DNA of 64,000 bases from Citricoccus muralis (GTDB lineage Bacteria; Actinomycetota; Actinomycetes; Actinomycetales; Micrococcaceae), in contig NZ_CP121252.1 in the NCBI RefSeq assembly GCF_029637705.1, forward strand, positions 2,666,001 through 2,730,000. Reading direction: 5' to 3'. Both the position numbers and the translations under genes were made by a program. Below the pieces are notes generated by a model. The model did no database searches. It saw nothing but the letters and a program-made list of their open reading frames with translations, and was not told the origin of the DNA. This document shows, piece after piece, positions 35,497 to 44,220 of the stretch; position 1 is the first letter of the stretch; each line of letters opens with the position of its first letter.

Positions 35497-36567
35497 TCAA
35501 GTCGCGATCTCACCGGTTCGAGGGTTCATCTTGATGAGGTGGTAGACCTCGCGGATGACGTAGCGCTTGAGGCAGCGGATGATGTCGCGTTTGCTCTTTC
35601 CCTCGGCTGTGCGTCGAGCGACGTAGGCGATGGTCGGTTCGTGGAACTGCATCCTGACGATCACGGTCCGGTAGATGGCGGCGTTGAGCTGCCGGTGGCC
35701 GCCACGGTTGATGCGATGACGGCCGCTGGTCATGCCCGACCCGGTAGGGATTGGACTGATGCCAGCGAGCTTCGCGAACGCTGCCTCTGAGCGGATGCGC
35801 TCGGGGTTGTCGCCGGCGACGATGAGGATCTCGGCCGCGGTATCGATCCCGATGCCGAACTGCTCAAGGAGTTGAGGAGCGGTCACGTGGATGAGCTTCT
35901 CGATCGATCCGCGAAGTTCCTTGATCTCTGCATCTAGGTACTGCCATCTGCGCACAAGGGACCGCAGGGAGTGACGTAGCGAATCGGCGGGAGTCTCGAG
36001 GCGGCGAGGGCGTAGTGCAGCAAGGTGGCGAGCGAGCTTGGTCGGCGACATCCGGCTCGTTTCACGGCGCAAGCTGTCGTCGGCGTGGACGAGCATCGCC
36101 TTCATCGAGATCATCGAGGCTGAACGGTCGGTAACGGCGGAGTCGTGCACGATCTTGAGCTGGCGGATCATCTCAACCGTGTTGTCCGCAGTCTTCGGGA
36201 TCGCGGTGGCGAACCCTGCGAGCACGGAGCGAGCCGCATTCTCCGCATCGAGCGTGTCGGACTTCCCGTTCTGCCGTCGAGCTCGCCGGTCGGGACGCCC
36301 CGCTTCAACAACCTTGTGCCCGTGGCGTCGCAGGAACGAGGTCAGCGTGGCGCCGTAGGAGCCGGTGCCCTCGATGCCGAACGCGATGACCTTTCCGAAA
36401 CCTCCCGCCCAGGCCTCAAGCTTCTTGAAGCCGCCCGTCTTTGTCGGAATGGTGAGAGTCGCGAGGATGCCGCCCACGGTGTCCAGCACGGCGGCAACAT
36501 GGATGTGCTTGTGGGTGTCGACGCCGACGACGACATATCCAGACCGGACGGATTCGAGTGTGTTCAT
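35497..36567 (-). CDS. IS110-family recombinase, copy a
   Basis: A complete 356-residue DEDD recombinase. RuvC-like residues are D17 (VVGVDTHKH), E66 (FGIEGTGSYG), D104 and D107 (KSDTLDAENAAR); the C-terminal Transposase_20 domain with the catalytic serine region SPIPTGSGMTSGRHRINRGG lies near residue 290. Such enzymes cut and join DNA under the guidance of a bridge RNA encoded in the element. No frameshift or stop is present, so it may be active. It shares only family-level similarity with the second IS110 at 41405. Confidence 0.95.
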   Translation of the reverse strand: MNTLESVRSGYVVVGVDTHKHIHVAAVLDTVGGILATLTIPTKTGGFKKLEAWAGGFGKVIAFGIEGTGSYGATLTSFLRRHGHKVVEAGRPDRRARRQNGKSDTLDAENAARSVLAGFATAIPKTADNTVEMIRQLKIVHDSAVTDRSASMISMKAMLVHADDSLRRETSRMSPTKLARHLAALRPRRLETPADSLRHSLRSLVRRWQYLDAEIKELRGSIEKLIHVTAPQLLEQFGIGIDTAAEILIVAGDNPERIRSEAAFAKLAGISPIPTGSGMTSGRHRINRGGHRQLNAAIYRTVIVRMQFHEPTIAYVARRTAEGKSKRDIIRCLKRYVIREVYHLIKMNPRTGEIAT

Positions 36568-36829
36568 GGTGCCTGTCTCCTTCGACGGCTAGCGTGGTCT
36601 GACGCTGTCGCCGGCGGGTGGACAGGACTGTCACGGGGACGCTCTCAACATGCTGCTCCAGGCTCCTATTAGGTCACGCCCGGTCCGGCGGCAGCGCTCA
36701 CTACGTGCCCAGCCGGGCGGTCGACAGATCAACGCCAAGACACCAAGTGGGTCAGTCGCCAGCAAGAGTCAGACCGCACCGACCGGGACTTCCTCATCCT
36801 TGCGGGAATCGGTGACTACAGACTGACAA
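36568..36829 (-). ncRNA. Candidate bridge RNA leader of IS110 copy a
   Basis: 262 bases of non-coding DNA upstream of the recombinase, the place where IS110-group elements such as IS621 encode their bridge RNA. Three short matches support this: CGGCGACA (36613-36606 on the minus strand) equals the reconstructed IS3 target; ATAGGAGC (36669-36662) equals the element right end at 35491-35484; GACTGAC (complement of 36751-36757) can pair with GTCAGTC at the element start. No secondary structure was computed. Confidence 0.5.
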
Positions 36830-36912
36830 TCGCCGCAGGACGCCACCCGGCCCATCGACCCGACTAGGTTGTGCGTGGCAAGTTCGCGGCGCAGCTTCCT
36901 GCTTCGAAATTG
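36830..36912 (-). pseudogene. IS3 orfB fragment 3
   Basis: Encodes FRSRKLRRELATHNLVGSMG then RVASCGD, which joins DRGSQ of the previous fragment to NAAMESFF of the next. It lies between the IS30 and IS110 insertions and proves that both landed in one orfB. Confidence 0.85.
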
Positions 36913-38364
36913 GCCGTATTCAACGGGTCGGCGCAACAGTGTGTTGTTCGACTGAGCGTAGTTGATCGGCGAACGCCTCGGCGGGAGTGCGCCACCCCAA
37001 AATCCCGCGTGGCCGGTTGTTCATGGCGGTGGCGATAGCTGCGATCTCGGTGGCGTTCCACCTGGAGAGGTCAGTGCCTTTCGGGAAGTATTGCCGAAGC
37101 AGACCATTGAGGTGCTCGTTGGAGCCACGCTGCCAGGGACTCTTCGCGTCAGCGAAGTACACCGGCAGCCCAGTCTCTTTCGTCAGCAGCGCATGTGCCG
37201 AGAGCTCTTTGCCGCGGTCCCAGGTCAAAGAACGGCCCAGCTGCTCAGGCAGATGGGTGATCGACTTCGCCAGAGCGTCTTTCATGATCAACGCCCCATA
37301 CCCCGCCAGTGCCGGGCCGTTCTTCGTTGGTCGAATTTGCCCGTACCCGGCCTGGCGGGGCAGGTGGACCAGCATCGCGTAGCGGGTGGTGCGCTCGATC
37401 AACGTGGCCACGGCCGAACGCTTCAACCCGATGATCAGGTCACCTTCCCAGTGCCCGGCGATCTTGCGGTCCTCGACCTCCGTGGGACGCTTCTCAAGCA
37501 CCGTCTCCGCAGTCACGTGCGCCCAGGCTTGTTGGCGGGTTCTCGCTCTCGGGGTCCGTTTGGCCCCGCCTCGGCGCAGGTGCCAGGACTGCTTGCGCTC
37601 AAGCCCGCCACGGCCCTCAACGTAGAGCGCCTGGTAGATCGCCTCATGGGAGATCCGCATCGACTCATCCTCAGGGAAGTCCAAGGGCAGGCGCCGAGCG
37701 ATCTGCTGAGGGCTCCAGCCGGTGACCCACTCCCGGTCCCCGCGGTGAGGTTTGTTCTTTCCATCCCAGATCGGCCCGGTGGGGCCGACGATCTCACCTT
37801 CGGCGGTGACGATTTCACCGCTGAGCTTGTCTTGGACGTACTGGCGTAACTGGTGGTGGGTGACCAGCTTCGCGGTCTTGGGTCGCTTGGCTCGGCGTTG
37901 GGCGTGCCACTGCGCTGTTGATGCTTTGTACTCCAGGCGGTAGGTGCAAGTGGAGGCGTTACGGCGTAATTCCCGAGAAATGGTCGACGGGCTGCGGCCC
38001 AGTCGCTTTGCGATCTCACGGACTCCGACTTCCTGGGCGCGCCATAAGGCGATGTCCTCCCGCTCAGCTGAGGAGAGGTATCGTCCGGAGGTGGTGGGTG
38101 CCAGTCGTGGATTCACTCCACCAGCATGCTTGAACCAGCGGTGAGCTACAGGCTCTGAAATCCCAGCGGCGACCGCGGCTTCTCGAGTCTTCGCGCCGGC
38201 CGCGATAGCTTCCCAGAAGCGGACTCTGTCCTGACGCCACGCGATGCTGGGGCGTCCTGGCGAGAACATGAGCCCTCGCTCTTCCCTGATCTTCTTCTGC
38301 CTCGGACTAGTGCCCATCGAACACCTCCATCGGGTAGGTGTTGCGACGACCAGTTGAATACGGC
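36913..38364 (-). mobile_element. IS30-family element, copy a
   Basis: Ends are imperfect inverted repeats GCCGTATTCAAC followed by GGTCG and CGCAACA (about 24 of 26 bases alike). The 3-base target TTG is duplicated at 36910-36912 and 38365-38367, within a CAA codon of IS3 orfB. Length 1452 bases, one transposase gene. Confidence 0.88.
36920..38317 (-). CDS. IS30-family transposase, copy a
   Basis: Start at ATG 38317 (MGTSPRQKKIREERGLMFSP), 465 residues. N-terminal HTH: REIAKRLGRSPSTISRELRR; DDE core: GHWEGDLIIG with the first Asp, TWDRGKELSAH with the second, and NEHLNGLLRQYFPKGTDLS with the Glu. This is the long IS30 subgroup with an extra N-terminal HTH (FWEAIAAGAKTREAAVAAGI). The stop codon lies inside the terminal repeat. 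The gene looks intact. Confidence 0.95.
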   Translation of the reverse strand: MGTSPRQKKIREERGLMFSPGRPSIAWRQDRVRFWEAIAAGAKTREAAVAAGISEPVAHRWFKHAGGVNPRLAPTTSGRYLSSAEREDIALWRAQEVGVREIAKRLGRSPSTISRELRRNASTCTYRLEYKASTAQWHAQRRAKRPKTAKLVTHHQLRQYVQDKLSGEIVTAEGEIVGPTGPIWDGKNKPHRGDREWVTGWSPQQIARRLPLDFPEDESMRISHEAIYQALYVEGRGGLERKQSWHLRRGGAKRTPRARTRQQAWAHVTAETVLEKRPTEVEDRKIAGHWEGDLIIGLKRSAVATLIERTTRYAMLVHLPRQAGYGQIRPTKNGPALAGYGALIMKDALAKSITHLPEQLGRSLTWDRGKELSAHALLTKETGLPVYFADAKSPWQRGSNEHLNGLLRQYFPKGTDLSRWNATEIAAIATAMNNRPRGILGWRTPAEAFADQLRSVEQHTVAPTR

Positions 38365-38553
38365 TTGCGATCCACGATCTGAATGAACGATGCAGTCGTC
38401 CACGTTTCCGCGCATCCGGACGGCGTTCCTGACAGCGCGGACCGCGAGAGATGCCTTCATCCTCGAGTCGATCGAGTAGCCCACGATCCGACCGCTGAAC
38501 GCGTCCTTGACCGCGCAAAGATACAGCCGACCTTCGCTCGTTTTGTGCTCCGT
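38365..38553 (-). pseudogene. IS3 orfB fragment 2
   Basis: Encodes TEHKTSEGRLYLCAVKDAFS, GRIVGYSIDSRMKASLAV and ends IVHSDRGSQ, with the second catalytic Asp of the DDE core. Bounded by the 3' end of the group II intron and by the IS30. Confidence 0.85.
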
Positions 38554-38616
38554 GTAGGGTCGGCCAGCAGCGCCCTGCCAATCTTTGAACTGGTGGGTTT
38601 CTGCTGGCCGCCCTCC

Positions 38617-38650
38617 GAACCGGACGTGCCCATTCCTGAGCATCCGGCTC
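38617..38650 (-). ncRNA. Group II intron domain V
   Basis: A 34-base hairpin beginning GAGCCGGA and ending TCCGGTTC, with the catalytic AGC triad near its start and an internal bulge, 9 bases after the maturase stop. This is the most conserved intron element and suggests a functional ribozyme. Confidence 0.85.
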
Positions 38651-38659
38651 TCCATGTGC

Positions 38660-40087
38660 TCATGCCAAGGCGTTCGTCCATGGTGTGGGAATGCGGGTTC
38701 CTCGATACCGGTAGCGGGCCACGGTGACCTGCTGGCATCGGAAGAACTCGATTCCTTGGTCGCGGATCTGCCAGCCGGGCAGATGACGACGTACCAGGGT
38801 GCGCATGTTCAGTTTCGGGTGTCGTTTCTTCAACCAGCCGACGATCCGCCAGAAGGCGAAGTGGTCGATGTAGCTGAAGAGGTGTTTTACGACGCCGTGT
38901 TGAAAGTATGTGCACCAACCCCTCAATGCCGGGTTTAACCGGCGCAGCAGGTCGGCGAGTGTTCGATGAGATGCCCGGCGGGTCAGCGTCCGCACCTTGT
39001 CCTTGATGGAAGCCAGGGACTTCCATGACGGGTAGGTGTAGATTGCGGTTTTCCCGCCATGACCTCTGATTCGGCGGCGCTGGATGTGCCACCCGAGGAA
39101 GTCGAACCCGGTGTCTATGTGCGTGACCATCGTCTTCTCGACCGACAGGCGTAATCCCATCGGCGCGAGCACTGCAGCGACTTCGTCCCAGAGCGCTTCG
39201 GCATCAGCGTGGGTGCCACGGACGAGGACAACGAAGTCGTCCGCGTAGCGGACCATCTTCATCGTCGCGCCCCCAGCGCGTTGATACTTCGTGCGCGACC
39301 ATTGCGGTCCGAGCGCCTCCCACTTGCGTTGGAAATGCTCGTCCACCACGGACAGGGCGATATTTGCCAGCAACGGCGACAGAATCCCGCCTTGCGGGGT
39401 ACCGGTGAACGTGTCCCTGTTCACACCGTCCTCACTGAGGACTCCCGCTTTCAGGAAACCGCGGGTCAGACGCAATACACGTTTGTCGGTGATGCGACCG
39501 CGGACACGCTGCATGAGCGCGTCGTGGTCGATCTCGTCGAAACACGCGGTGATGTCCGCTTCAAATACCTCCACGTAACCACGTGAGGCGTAGTAGTGGA
39601 TCTCCGCGATCGCGTCCTGCGCCCGACGGCGCGGCCGAAACCCATACGAGGACGGCACAAAGTCCACCTCGAAAATCGGTTCCAGCACCAGTTTCAGGGA
39701 GGCCTGAACGATCCGGTCCGTCATCGTCGGAATCCCCAAGCTACGGACCTTGCCGTTGCCCTTCGGGATCGACTTCTGACGCACCCGTTCCGGGACGAAC
39801 TCGCCGTTCTTGACGCTCTCGCGCAGATCGGCGAGCATCCCCGACACTCGGTCCGGGGTGACGGATCGCGGCGCGATCCCATCGACTCCAGCAGTGCGGC
39901 CTCCCTTGTTTCCCGCCACCCGATTCCACGCCGCGGCGAGGAACGCGGGGTCATAGACCAGATTGAACACATCATCGAAACGACGAGCAGGATCGCCCGT
40001 CGCCCATTGGTGCAGTTTCGTCTGCATAGTCAGTACCCGCGCCCACGCCTCCGATGTGTCGGCAGGCCACGGAACATCCGCATTCAC
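38660..40087 (-). CDS. ltrA: Group II intron reverse transcriptase/maturase
   Basis: Start at the GTG at 40087 with AAAGGAGG seven bases upstream, 475 residues. The reverse transcriptase blocks are clear: GGRTAGVDG, KGNGKVRSLGIPTMTDRIVQ, SSYGFRPRRRAQDAI, the active-site RYADDFVVL (YADD 281-284), TGTPQGGILSPLLANI and GFDFLGWHIQ. The C-terminal maturase X domain follows (ALRGWCTYFQHG). There is no HNH endonuclease at the end, so mobility would rely on DNA replication forks. The protein binds its intron RNA for splicing and reverse-splices it into DNA. Confidence 0.95.
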   Translation of the reverse strand: MNADVPWPADTSEAWARVLTMQTKLHQWATGDPARRFDDVFNLVYDPAFLAAAWNRVAGNKGGRTAGVDGIAPRSVTPDRVSGMLADLRESVKNGEFVPERVRQKSIPKGNGKVRSLGIPTMTDRIVQASLKLVLEPIFEVDFVPSSYGFRPRRRAQDAIAEIHYYASRGYVEVFEADITACFDEIDHDALMQRVRGRITDKRVLRLTRGFLKAGVLSEDGVNRDTFTGTPQGGILSPLLANIALSVVDEHFQRKWEALGPQWSRTKYQRAGGATMKMVRYADDFVVLVRGTHADAEALWDEVAAVLAPMGLRLSVEKTMVTHIDTGFDFLGWHIQRRRIRGHGGKTAIYTYPSWKSLASIKDKVRTLTRRASHRTLADLLRRLNPALRGWCTYFQHGVVKHLFSYIDHFAFWRIVGWLKKRHPKLNMRTLVRRHLPGWQIRDQGIEFFRCQQVTVARYRYRGTRIPTPWTNALA

Positions 40088-40705
40088 GGCTGTGCCTCCT
40101 TTTCTGCTTCTGTCACTGCGATCACACTGGACCCCTTCGCCATGTGACCGGCTTTCCCGGCCTCGGACTACTACAGGCCCTCCGCCCCACCCCGGCCCGA
40201 TCAGCAGACCGTGCACTCAGCCGAGGAAATCGTCGCTGGCTGCGACGGTGCCCCGGCGGAACCGGGATGGTTCCCACGTTCACTTCCGAACCTTTCGACG
40301 GGATCGGCACCCAGTTATGCCCCAGCATCCTCGCCACGACTACGCCGCAGGCATTCACCGTGGCCTCCCGACCGGCGACATCACCCAGCCCAGGAGTTCT
40401 CCCCACCACCGAAGCGGCGAGGGTGCGCGATGCAACCCGACCCACATCCACCAGGTTGGAGTCGGTGGTCTTCAATTGAGGGGCTTTCAGCCACTGGTTC
40501 CTATCCGTATGCCTCTCCGTCTCGCTAGCCGAGCCCGCACCATCTGGCAGTACTGATACGACTCGTCGTTGTCGAGGACTGCTCCACCCGCCGCATTCAC
40601 GCCAACACGGCAGATCGTCCTCCAGCTATCACACGCCTGCTGCGACAGACGCGAAGCGGTGTCCTTTCACCACCGCAAGGTCCAGAAGCGCCTCGTGGCG
40701 CTCAC

Positions 40706-41126
40706 TGTCGGTCAACCACAGCTGGTTCGGCCGAGTGGCATCGAACCGGTGACGCTCACGCCCGTCCTCGTCGATGACGACACAAAGATCGTCGTGAACA
40801 GCAGGGCCAGGCTTCTTCCCGTTCTTGCTCCGCTTCTTCCCGAACACACTCCACCAGCCGTTCGCGGACGCGATCCGCCACGCTGTCCGATCCGACATCG
40901 GTTCGCCCTCGTCGCGGGCTTCGTCGGCGAGGAGCCGATACCCGAACTCGGGGTCGTCTCGGTGAGCGTCGAACAGGGCGTTCGCGCGATACGCCTCACT
41001 CAACTCTCGCCTGGTCACAGGGTTGCGCAGCCAGCGGTAGTACGGCTGACGAGCGAGCTTCAGTACCCGGCACGACACCACGACCGGAATCCCGTCCGCG
41101 GCGAGCTCGGAAACGAGCGGGTACAT
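40706..41126 (-). pseudogene. IS3 orfB fragment 1 (N-terminus)
   Basis: From ATG (MYPLVSELAADGIPVVVSCR) through the HTH_21 region (RVLKLARQPYYRWLR, YRLLADEARDEG) to NQLWLTD, where the group II intron begins. Its 5' neighbour should be orfA, now displaced by the second IS110. Confidence 0.88.
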
Positions 41127-41404
41127 CTGTAATGGGTATTGGCCAGCCTGTGGCCGGCTGAGATGCTGAGTTCAGTCTCAGTGCGTGACCCCGGGTATTT
41201 CCGACCCTCATGAGGCGTTCAAGGGGTGTCTTGAAAATGACGTGTCCGCACTGGGCTGAGCTCGGCTTCTGCGCGCAGATGCCTTGATTAGAAGCCTGTC
41301 CGACCCCCGAGGAAACAGTGGTTGTGACTCATTACAGATGTGGACTCTGAGCGACCCCACGAGCCGGGCTGACCTTATCCGCTCTATGTCCTTGGAGGAT
41401 GATT
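41127..41404 (+). ncRNA. Candidate bridge RNA leader of IS110 copy b
   Basis: 278 non-coding bases before the recombinase. CATTACAGATGT (41330-41341) is the exact complement of ACATCTGTAATG at the left junction (41123-41134); because the right end also finishes in CAT, 11 of these bases would match the circular donor junction. Stems such as CTGAG-n6-CTCAG (about 41170-41185) are visible. This suits a donor-binding guide. Structure was not computed. Confidence 0.5.
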
Positions 41405-41968
41405 ATGGTTTCCGTCGTTGAAGCTTTCGACTACGTCGTCGGTGTCGACACCCATGCACGGACCCACACCTACTGTCTAATCCAGACTCGCACCGGCGCG
41501 GTCATCGATAGCGCTCAGTTTCCCGCCTCAAAGCCCGGTAACGAACGGGCGATCAGCTGGATCCAAAGGCGCGGGAACAACAGCAGCATACTGGCAGCAG
41601 TCGAAGGCACCGCTTCCTACGGTGCAGGCATCACTGCCTCCCTACGCAGAGCCTCTATCGAAGTCGCCGAGGTCCGCCCAGGACCTAAACGAGAACATGC
41701 CCATGCCGGAAAATCGGACACGATCGACGCCGAATCTGCTGCACGGCGCGTTCTGGGCATCAATGTCGAATCCCTTGCCCAGCCCCGTGCTTCCGGCGAT
41801 CGAGCAACCCTGCGTGTGCTTCTGGCCGCCCGGTCATTGATCGATCAGCAGCGCACAGCTAACCGCAACGCACTCACCGCCTTGCTGCGCAGCTTCGAAT
41901 TAGGCATTGATGTTCCTCCGCCAGCCAAAGACGAACAGATCTCGGTGATCGCCAAGTGGCGAATAAGC

Positions 41969-43392
41969 GGCTCATCGCAGATAAGAGTGTAGATAGGGCC
42001 TGAAGCCGCCGGTGTCCAGCAGTGCTCGGGTGATGTAGTGAGTCAGGTTCCGAAACCCCAGGGCGGTCCCGCGCAGGTGCTCGAGCCGACCATTTATCGC
42101 TTCAGTTGGACCATTCGAGGTACCGGGGCGGTCGAAGTAGGCCAGGATGTCGGTTGCGCGGCGCTTGAAGGTTCGACCCAGGCTGACCAACTCGGTCAAT
42201 CGCTTTGGGACCCCACGGCTGAGCGAGGCGATGACTTCCTGCAGCTGCTTCTTCCCCTCCAGCCGCGAGGGGTTGCGGTAGGCGGCCACGATCTTTTGGT
42301 AAATGCTCCAGGTCGCTTCGACCTCGACGTTGTCGTCGCTGGTGAAGACTTTCTGCAGTCGGTGGTGTTGGGTCTCGGTGAGCAGATCAGCCCCGGTACG
42401 CAGGGTCCGGCGTGCCCCGTAGAGCGGGTCACCTGAACGTCCCCGGTGGCCCAGAGTGTCGCGTTGGACGCGCTGTCGGGTCCGGTCCAATGCGTCCCCT
42501 GCTAAGGCGACGACGTGAAATGGATCCATCACCGCTACCGCTTCGGGGAGTTCTTCAGCGGTGGCGGTCTTGAAGCCGGTGAACCCGTCCATGGCCACCA
42601 CCTCAATCCCGTCTCGGAAGCCCTTGGTCTGGTCATCGAGCCAGGTTTTGAAGACCTTCTTCGACCGGCCCGGGACCATGTCCAGCAGCCGGGAGGCCCC
42701 GGTGCCGTCCCTGATCGGGGTCAGGTCGATGATCACGGTGACGTAGTGACTGCCACCGCCGGTGTGGCGCCAACAGTGTTCGTCGACCCCGACGACGTGG
42801 ACGCCGTCGAAACGGGCGGGATCATTGATGAACAGCTCTCTGCCGGCTTCGAGCACGGCTGTATTGACGGTGTGCCAGGAGGTCGCCAGAGATGCGGCGA
42901 TCCGAGCGATGGAGAGCCTGTCGATCACCACTGATTTCAGCGCCCACAGCACCGCGTGCCGAGACAGCTTCCCCCTCGGCGCTGCCACCGTTGAAGTGTC
43001 TTGACGCCAGACCCTGGCACAGTCCGCACACCGATACCGGCGGACCCGGACCCAGAGAGTTGTCGGCCGCCATCCCAGCGGCACATGGGATAGCTTCCTG
43101 AGCACGGTGTCCCGTGGGAGGCCTTCGGCACCGCAGTCCCGGCACCAAGAGTCCTCCTCGGGAACCCTGCATTCCAGCACAGCCCCGTCGGGCTCCAGAC
43201 GCTGGCCAACCGCGGTCAATCCCAGCTGGTCCAGCAGACAGAAGCTATCAAGATCAGGGGCTTTGAAGGTAGCGTTGAACAAGTCGAGGTCTTTCTGATT
43301 GGCAGTGTGGTAACTCCAATCATCGGAAGGCCTCGACCTCTATCAGCTCATCGCCACGCCACCAGTTACTACACCCCTAATTACGAAGAGCC
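41969..43392 (-). mobile_element. ISL3-family element
   Basis: Ends are inverted repeats: GGCTCATCG then GTGTAG on the left, and GGCTCTTCG then GTGTAG on the complement of the right end. The 8-base target GAATAAGC is duplicated at 41961-41968 and 43393-43400, the size typical of ISL3. Length 1424 bases, inserted in the second IS110. Confidence 0.93.
41972..43282 (-). CDS. ISL3-family transposase
   Basis: A complete 436-residue transposase with TTG start. N-terminal zinc ribbon: CRVPEEDSWCRDCGAEG and RYRCADCARVW; then an HTH region (SIARIAASLATSWHTVNTAV) and the DDE core (HVVGVDEHCWRH with the first Asp, VVAMDGFTGFKTA with the second, and a late Glu near NGPTEAINGRLEHLRGTALG). This fits the ISL3 family fully. 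The stop lies inside the left terminal repeat. It looks able to transpose. Confidence 0.95.
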   Translation of the reverse strand: MFNATFKAPDLDSFCLLDQLGLTAVGQRLEPDGAVLECRVPEEDSWCRDCGAEGLPRDTVLRKLSHVPLGWRPTTLWVRVRRYRCADCARVWRQDTSTVAAPRGKLSRHAVLWALKSVVIDRLSIARIAASLATSWHTVNTAVLEAGRELFINDPARFDGVHVVGVDEHCWRHTGGGSHYVTVIIDLTPIRDGTGASRLLDMVPGRSKKVFKTWLDDQTKGFRDGIEVVAMDGFTGFKTATAEELPEAVAVMDPFHVVALAGDALDRTRQRVQRDTLGHRGRSGDPLYGARRTLRTGADLLTETQHHRLQKVFTSDDNVEVEATWSIYQKIVAAYRNPSRLEGKKQLQEVIASLSRGVPKRLTELVSLGRTFKRRATDILAYFDRPGTSNGPTEAINGRLEHLRGTALGFRNLTHYITRALLDTGGFRPYLHSYLR

Positions 43393-43896
43393 GAATAAGC
43401 CAAGATCCTGGCATCGGGCCTCTACGACGAGAAGCGAAGCGGCTGGCAAAGACTGTCCTCGAACAGACGTATTTGCTGGAGAAGAACCACGAAGAACTCG
43501 CCCGTCTCACCGAGCAATTGGCTCCTGGACTCCAAGAGACCCAAGGGGTCGGCCCAGTCACCGGAGCGATTCTCATCACCGCTTACTCCCACCACGGGCG
43601 GATCCGTTCAGAAGCTGCCTTCGCAGCACTTGGAGGCATCGCACCATTACCGGCCTCAACAGGAAACACCACCAGGCACCGACTCTCACGATCCGGTGAT
43701 CGACAGCTCAACCGCGCTATTGATGTCATCACTCGCACCCGGATGAGCTGCGACCCCACCACACGAGATTACGTGCTCAGAAGACAAAGCGAAGGGCTGA
43801 GCAAACGTGAAATCCGAGGGTGCCTGAAACGCTACATCTGCCGGTCCTCTACCGAGAGCTGAAGACTCGCATGGCTTGACAGTGGGCATAGAAGCG

Positions 43897-44190
43897 TCAT
43901 TTTCCCGGCAGATGAGCCTGTGACAGGTATGCCGCTGCGCGACGCAGCACCTCGTTCTCCTGCTCGAGGAGACGATTGCGCTTACGGAGTTCACGGATTT
44001 CCGCAGACTCCGATTGTGTCTGGCCAGGCTGCTTGCCACCCTCGATGCGGGCCCGGTGCATCCACTTGTCGAGGGTCCCGACATGAACGCCGAAATCTTT
44101 CGCGATCTGCGCGAGGGTGACGTCCGGATCACGGTTCTGGGCGACGCGGATCACGTCATCTCTGAACTCCTTGGGGAACGGCTTAGGCAT
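43897..44190 (-). CDS. IS3 OrfA (HTH protein)
   Basis: 97 residues: MPKPFPKEFRDDVIRVAQNR, the HTH TLAQIAKDFGVHVGTLDKWM, and the leucine-zipper RKRNRLLEQENEVLRRAAAY ending LPGK. In IS3 elements OrfA binds the ends and is joined to OrfB by a -1 frameshift near its end. Here the end is altered: the IS110 inserted just at the shift region, so the fused OrfAB can no longer be made. Confidence 0.93.
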   Translation of the reverse strand: MPKPFPKEFRDDVIRVAQNRDPDVTLAQIAKDFGVHVGTLDKWMHRARIEGGKQPGQTQSESAEIRELRKRNRLLEQENEVLRRAAAYLSQAHLPGK

Positions 44191-44220
44191 GATGACATCC
44201 TTCCAGGCCAGCCCTCTCGG

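Larger units (their letters stand above)
35482..36829 (-). mobile_element. IS110-family element, copy a
   Basis: The IS3 coding sequence stops at GCGTTG on the left and resumes at TCGCCGCAGG on the right; together these restore GGC GAC AAC GCG of orfB, so the insertion made no target duplication, as expected for IS110. The element is about 1348 bases with no terminal inverted repeats, a 1.07-kb recombinase gene, a 15-base right tail and a 262-base leader. Confidence 0.85.
38554..40705 (-). mobile_element. Group II intron inserted in IS3 orfB
   Basis: The intron starts GTGAGCGCC at 40705, just after the orfB text QLWLTD, and ends ...CCGACCCTAC near 38554, before TEHKTSEG; ends may be off by one to three bases. 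It contains a maturase gene, a canonical domain V and a domain VI stem (GGCCAGCAG with CTGCTGGCC). It lies in the sense direction of orfB, so splicing could restore the host transcript. About 620 bases before the maturase gene form the domain I-III region. Confidence 0.85.
41405..43862 (+). pseudogene. IS110-family recombinase, copy b, interrupted by ISL3
   Basis: The first part (41405-41968) carries the DEDD residues VVGVDTHARTH, AVEGTASYGAG and KSDTIDAESAARR. The frame continues after the ISL3 at 43401 (QDPGIGPLRREAKRLAKTVL, then GVGPVTGAILITAYSH, LPASTGNTTRHRLSRSGDRQ with the catalytic serine) to TES-stop. Cutting out the ISL3 and one 8-base duplicate joins both in frame (TGG CGA ATA AGC CAA), so the gene was intact until then. 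GGAGG lies six bases before the ATG at 41405. It is now inactive unless the ISL3 leaves precisely. Confidence 0.92.
41127..43900 (+). mobile_element. IS110-family element, copy b, split by an ISL3
   Basis: IS3 sequence reads GGGTACAT up to 41126 and resumes TTTCCCGGC at 43901; joined, it gives the orfA-orfB overlap, so again no target duplication. The right boundary is uncertain by three bases because CAT occurs on both sides. Without the ISL3 the element is about 1.34 kb: a 278-base leader, the recombinase gene and a 38-base tail. Confidence 0.82.
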
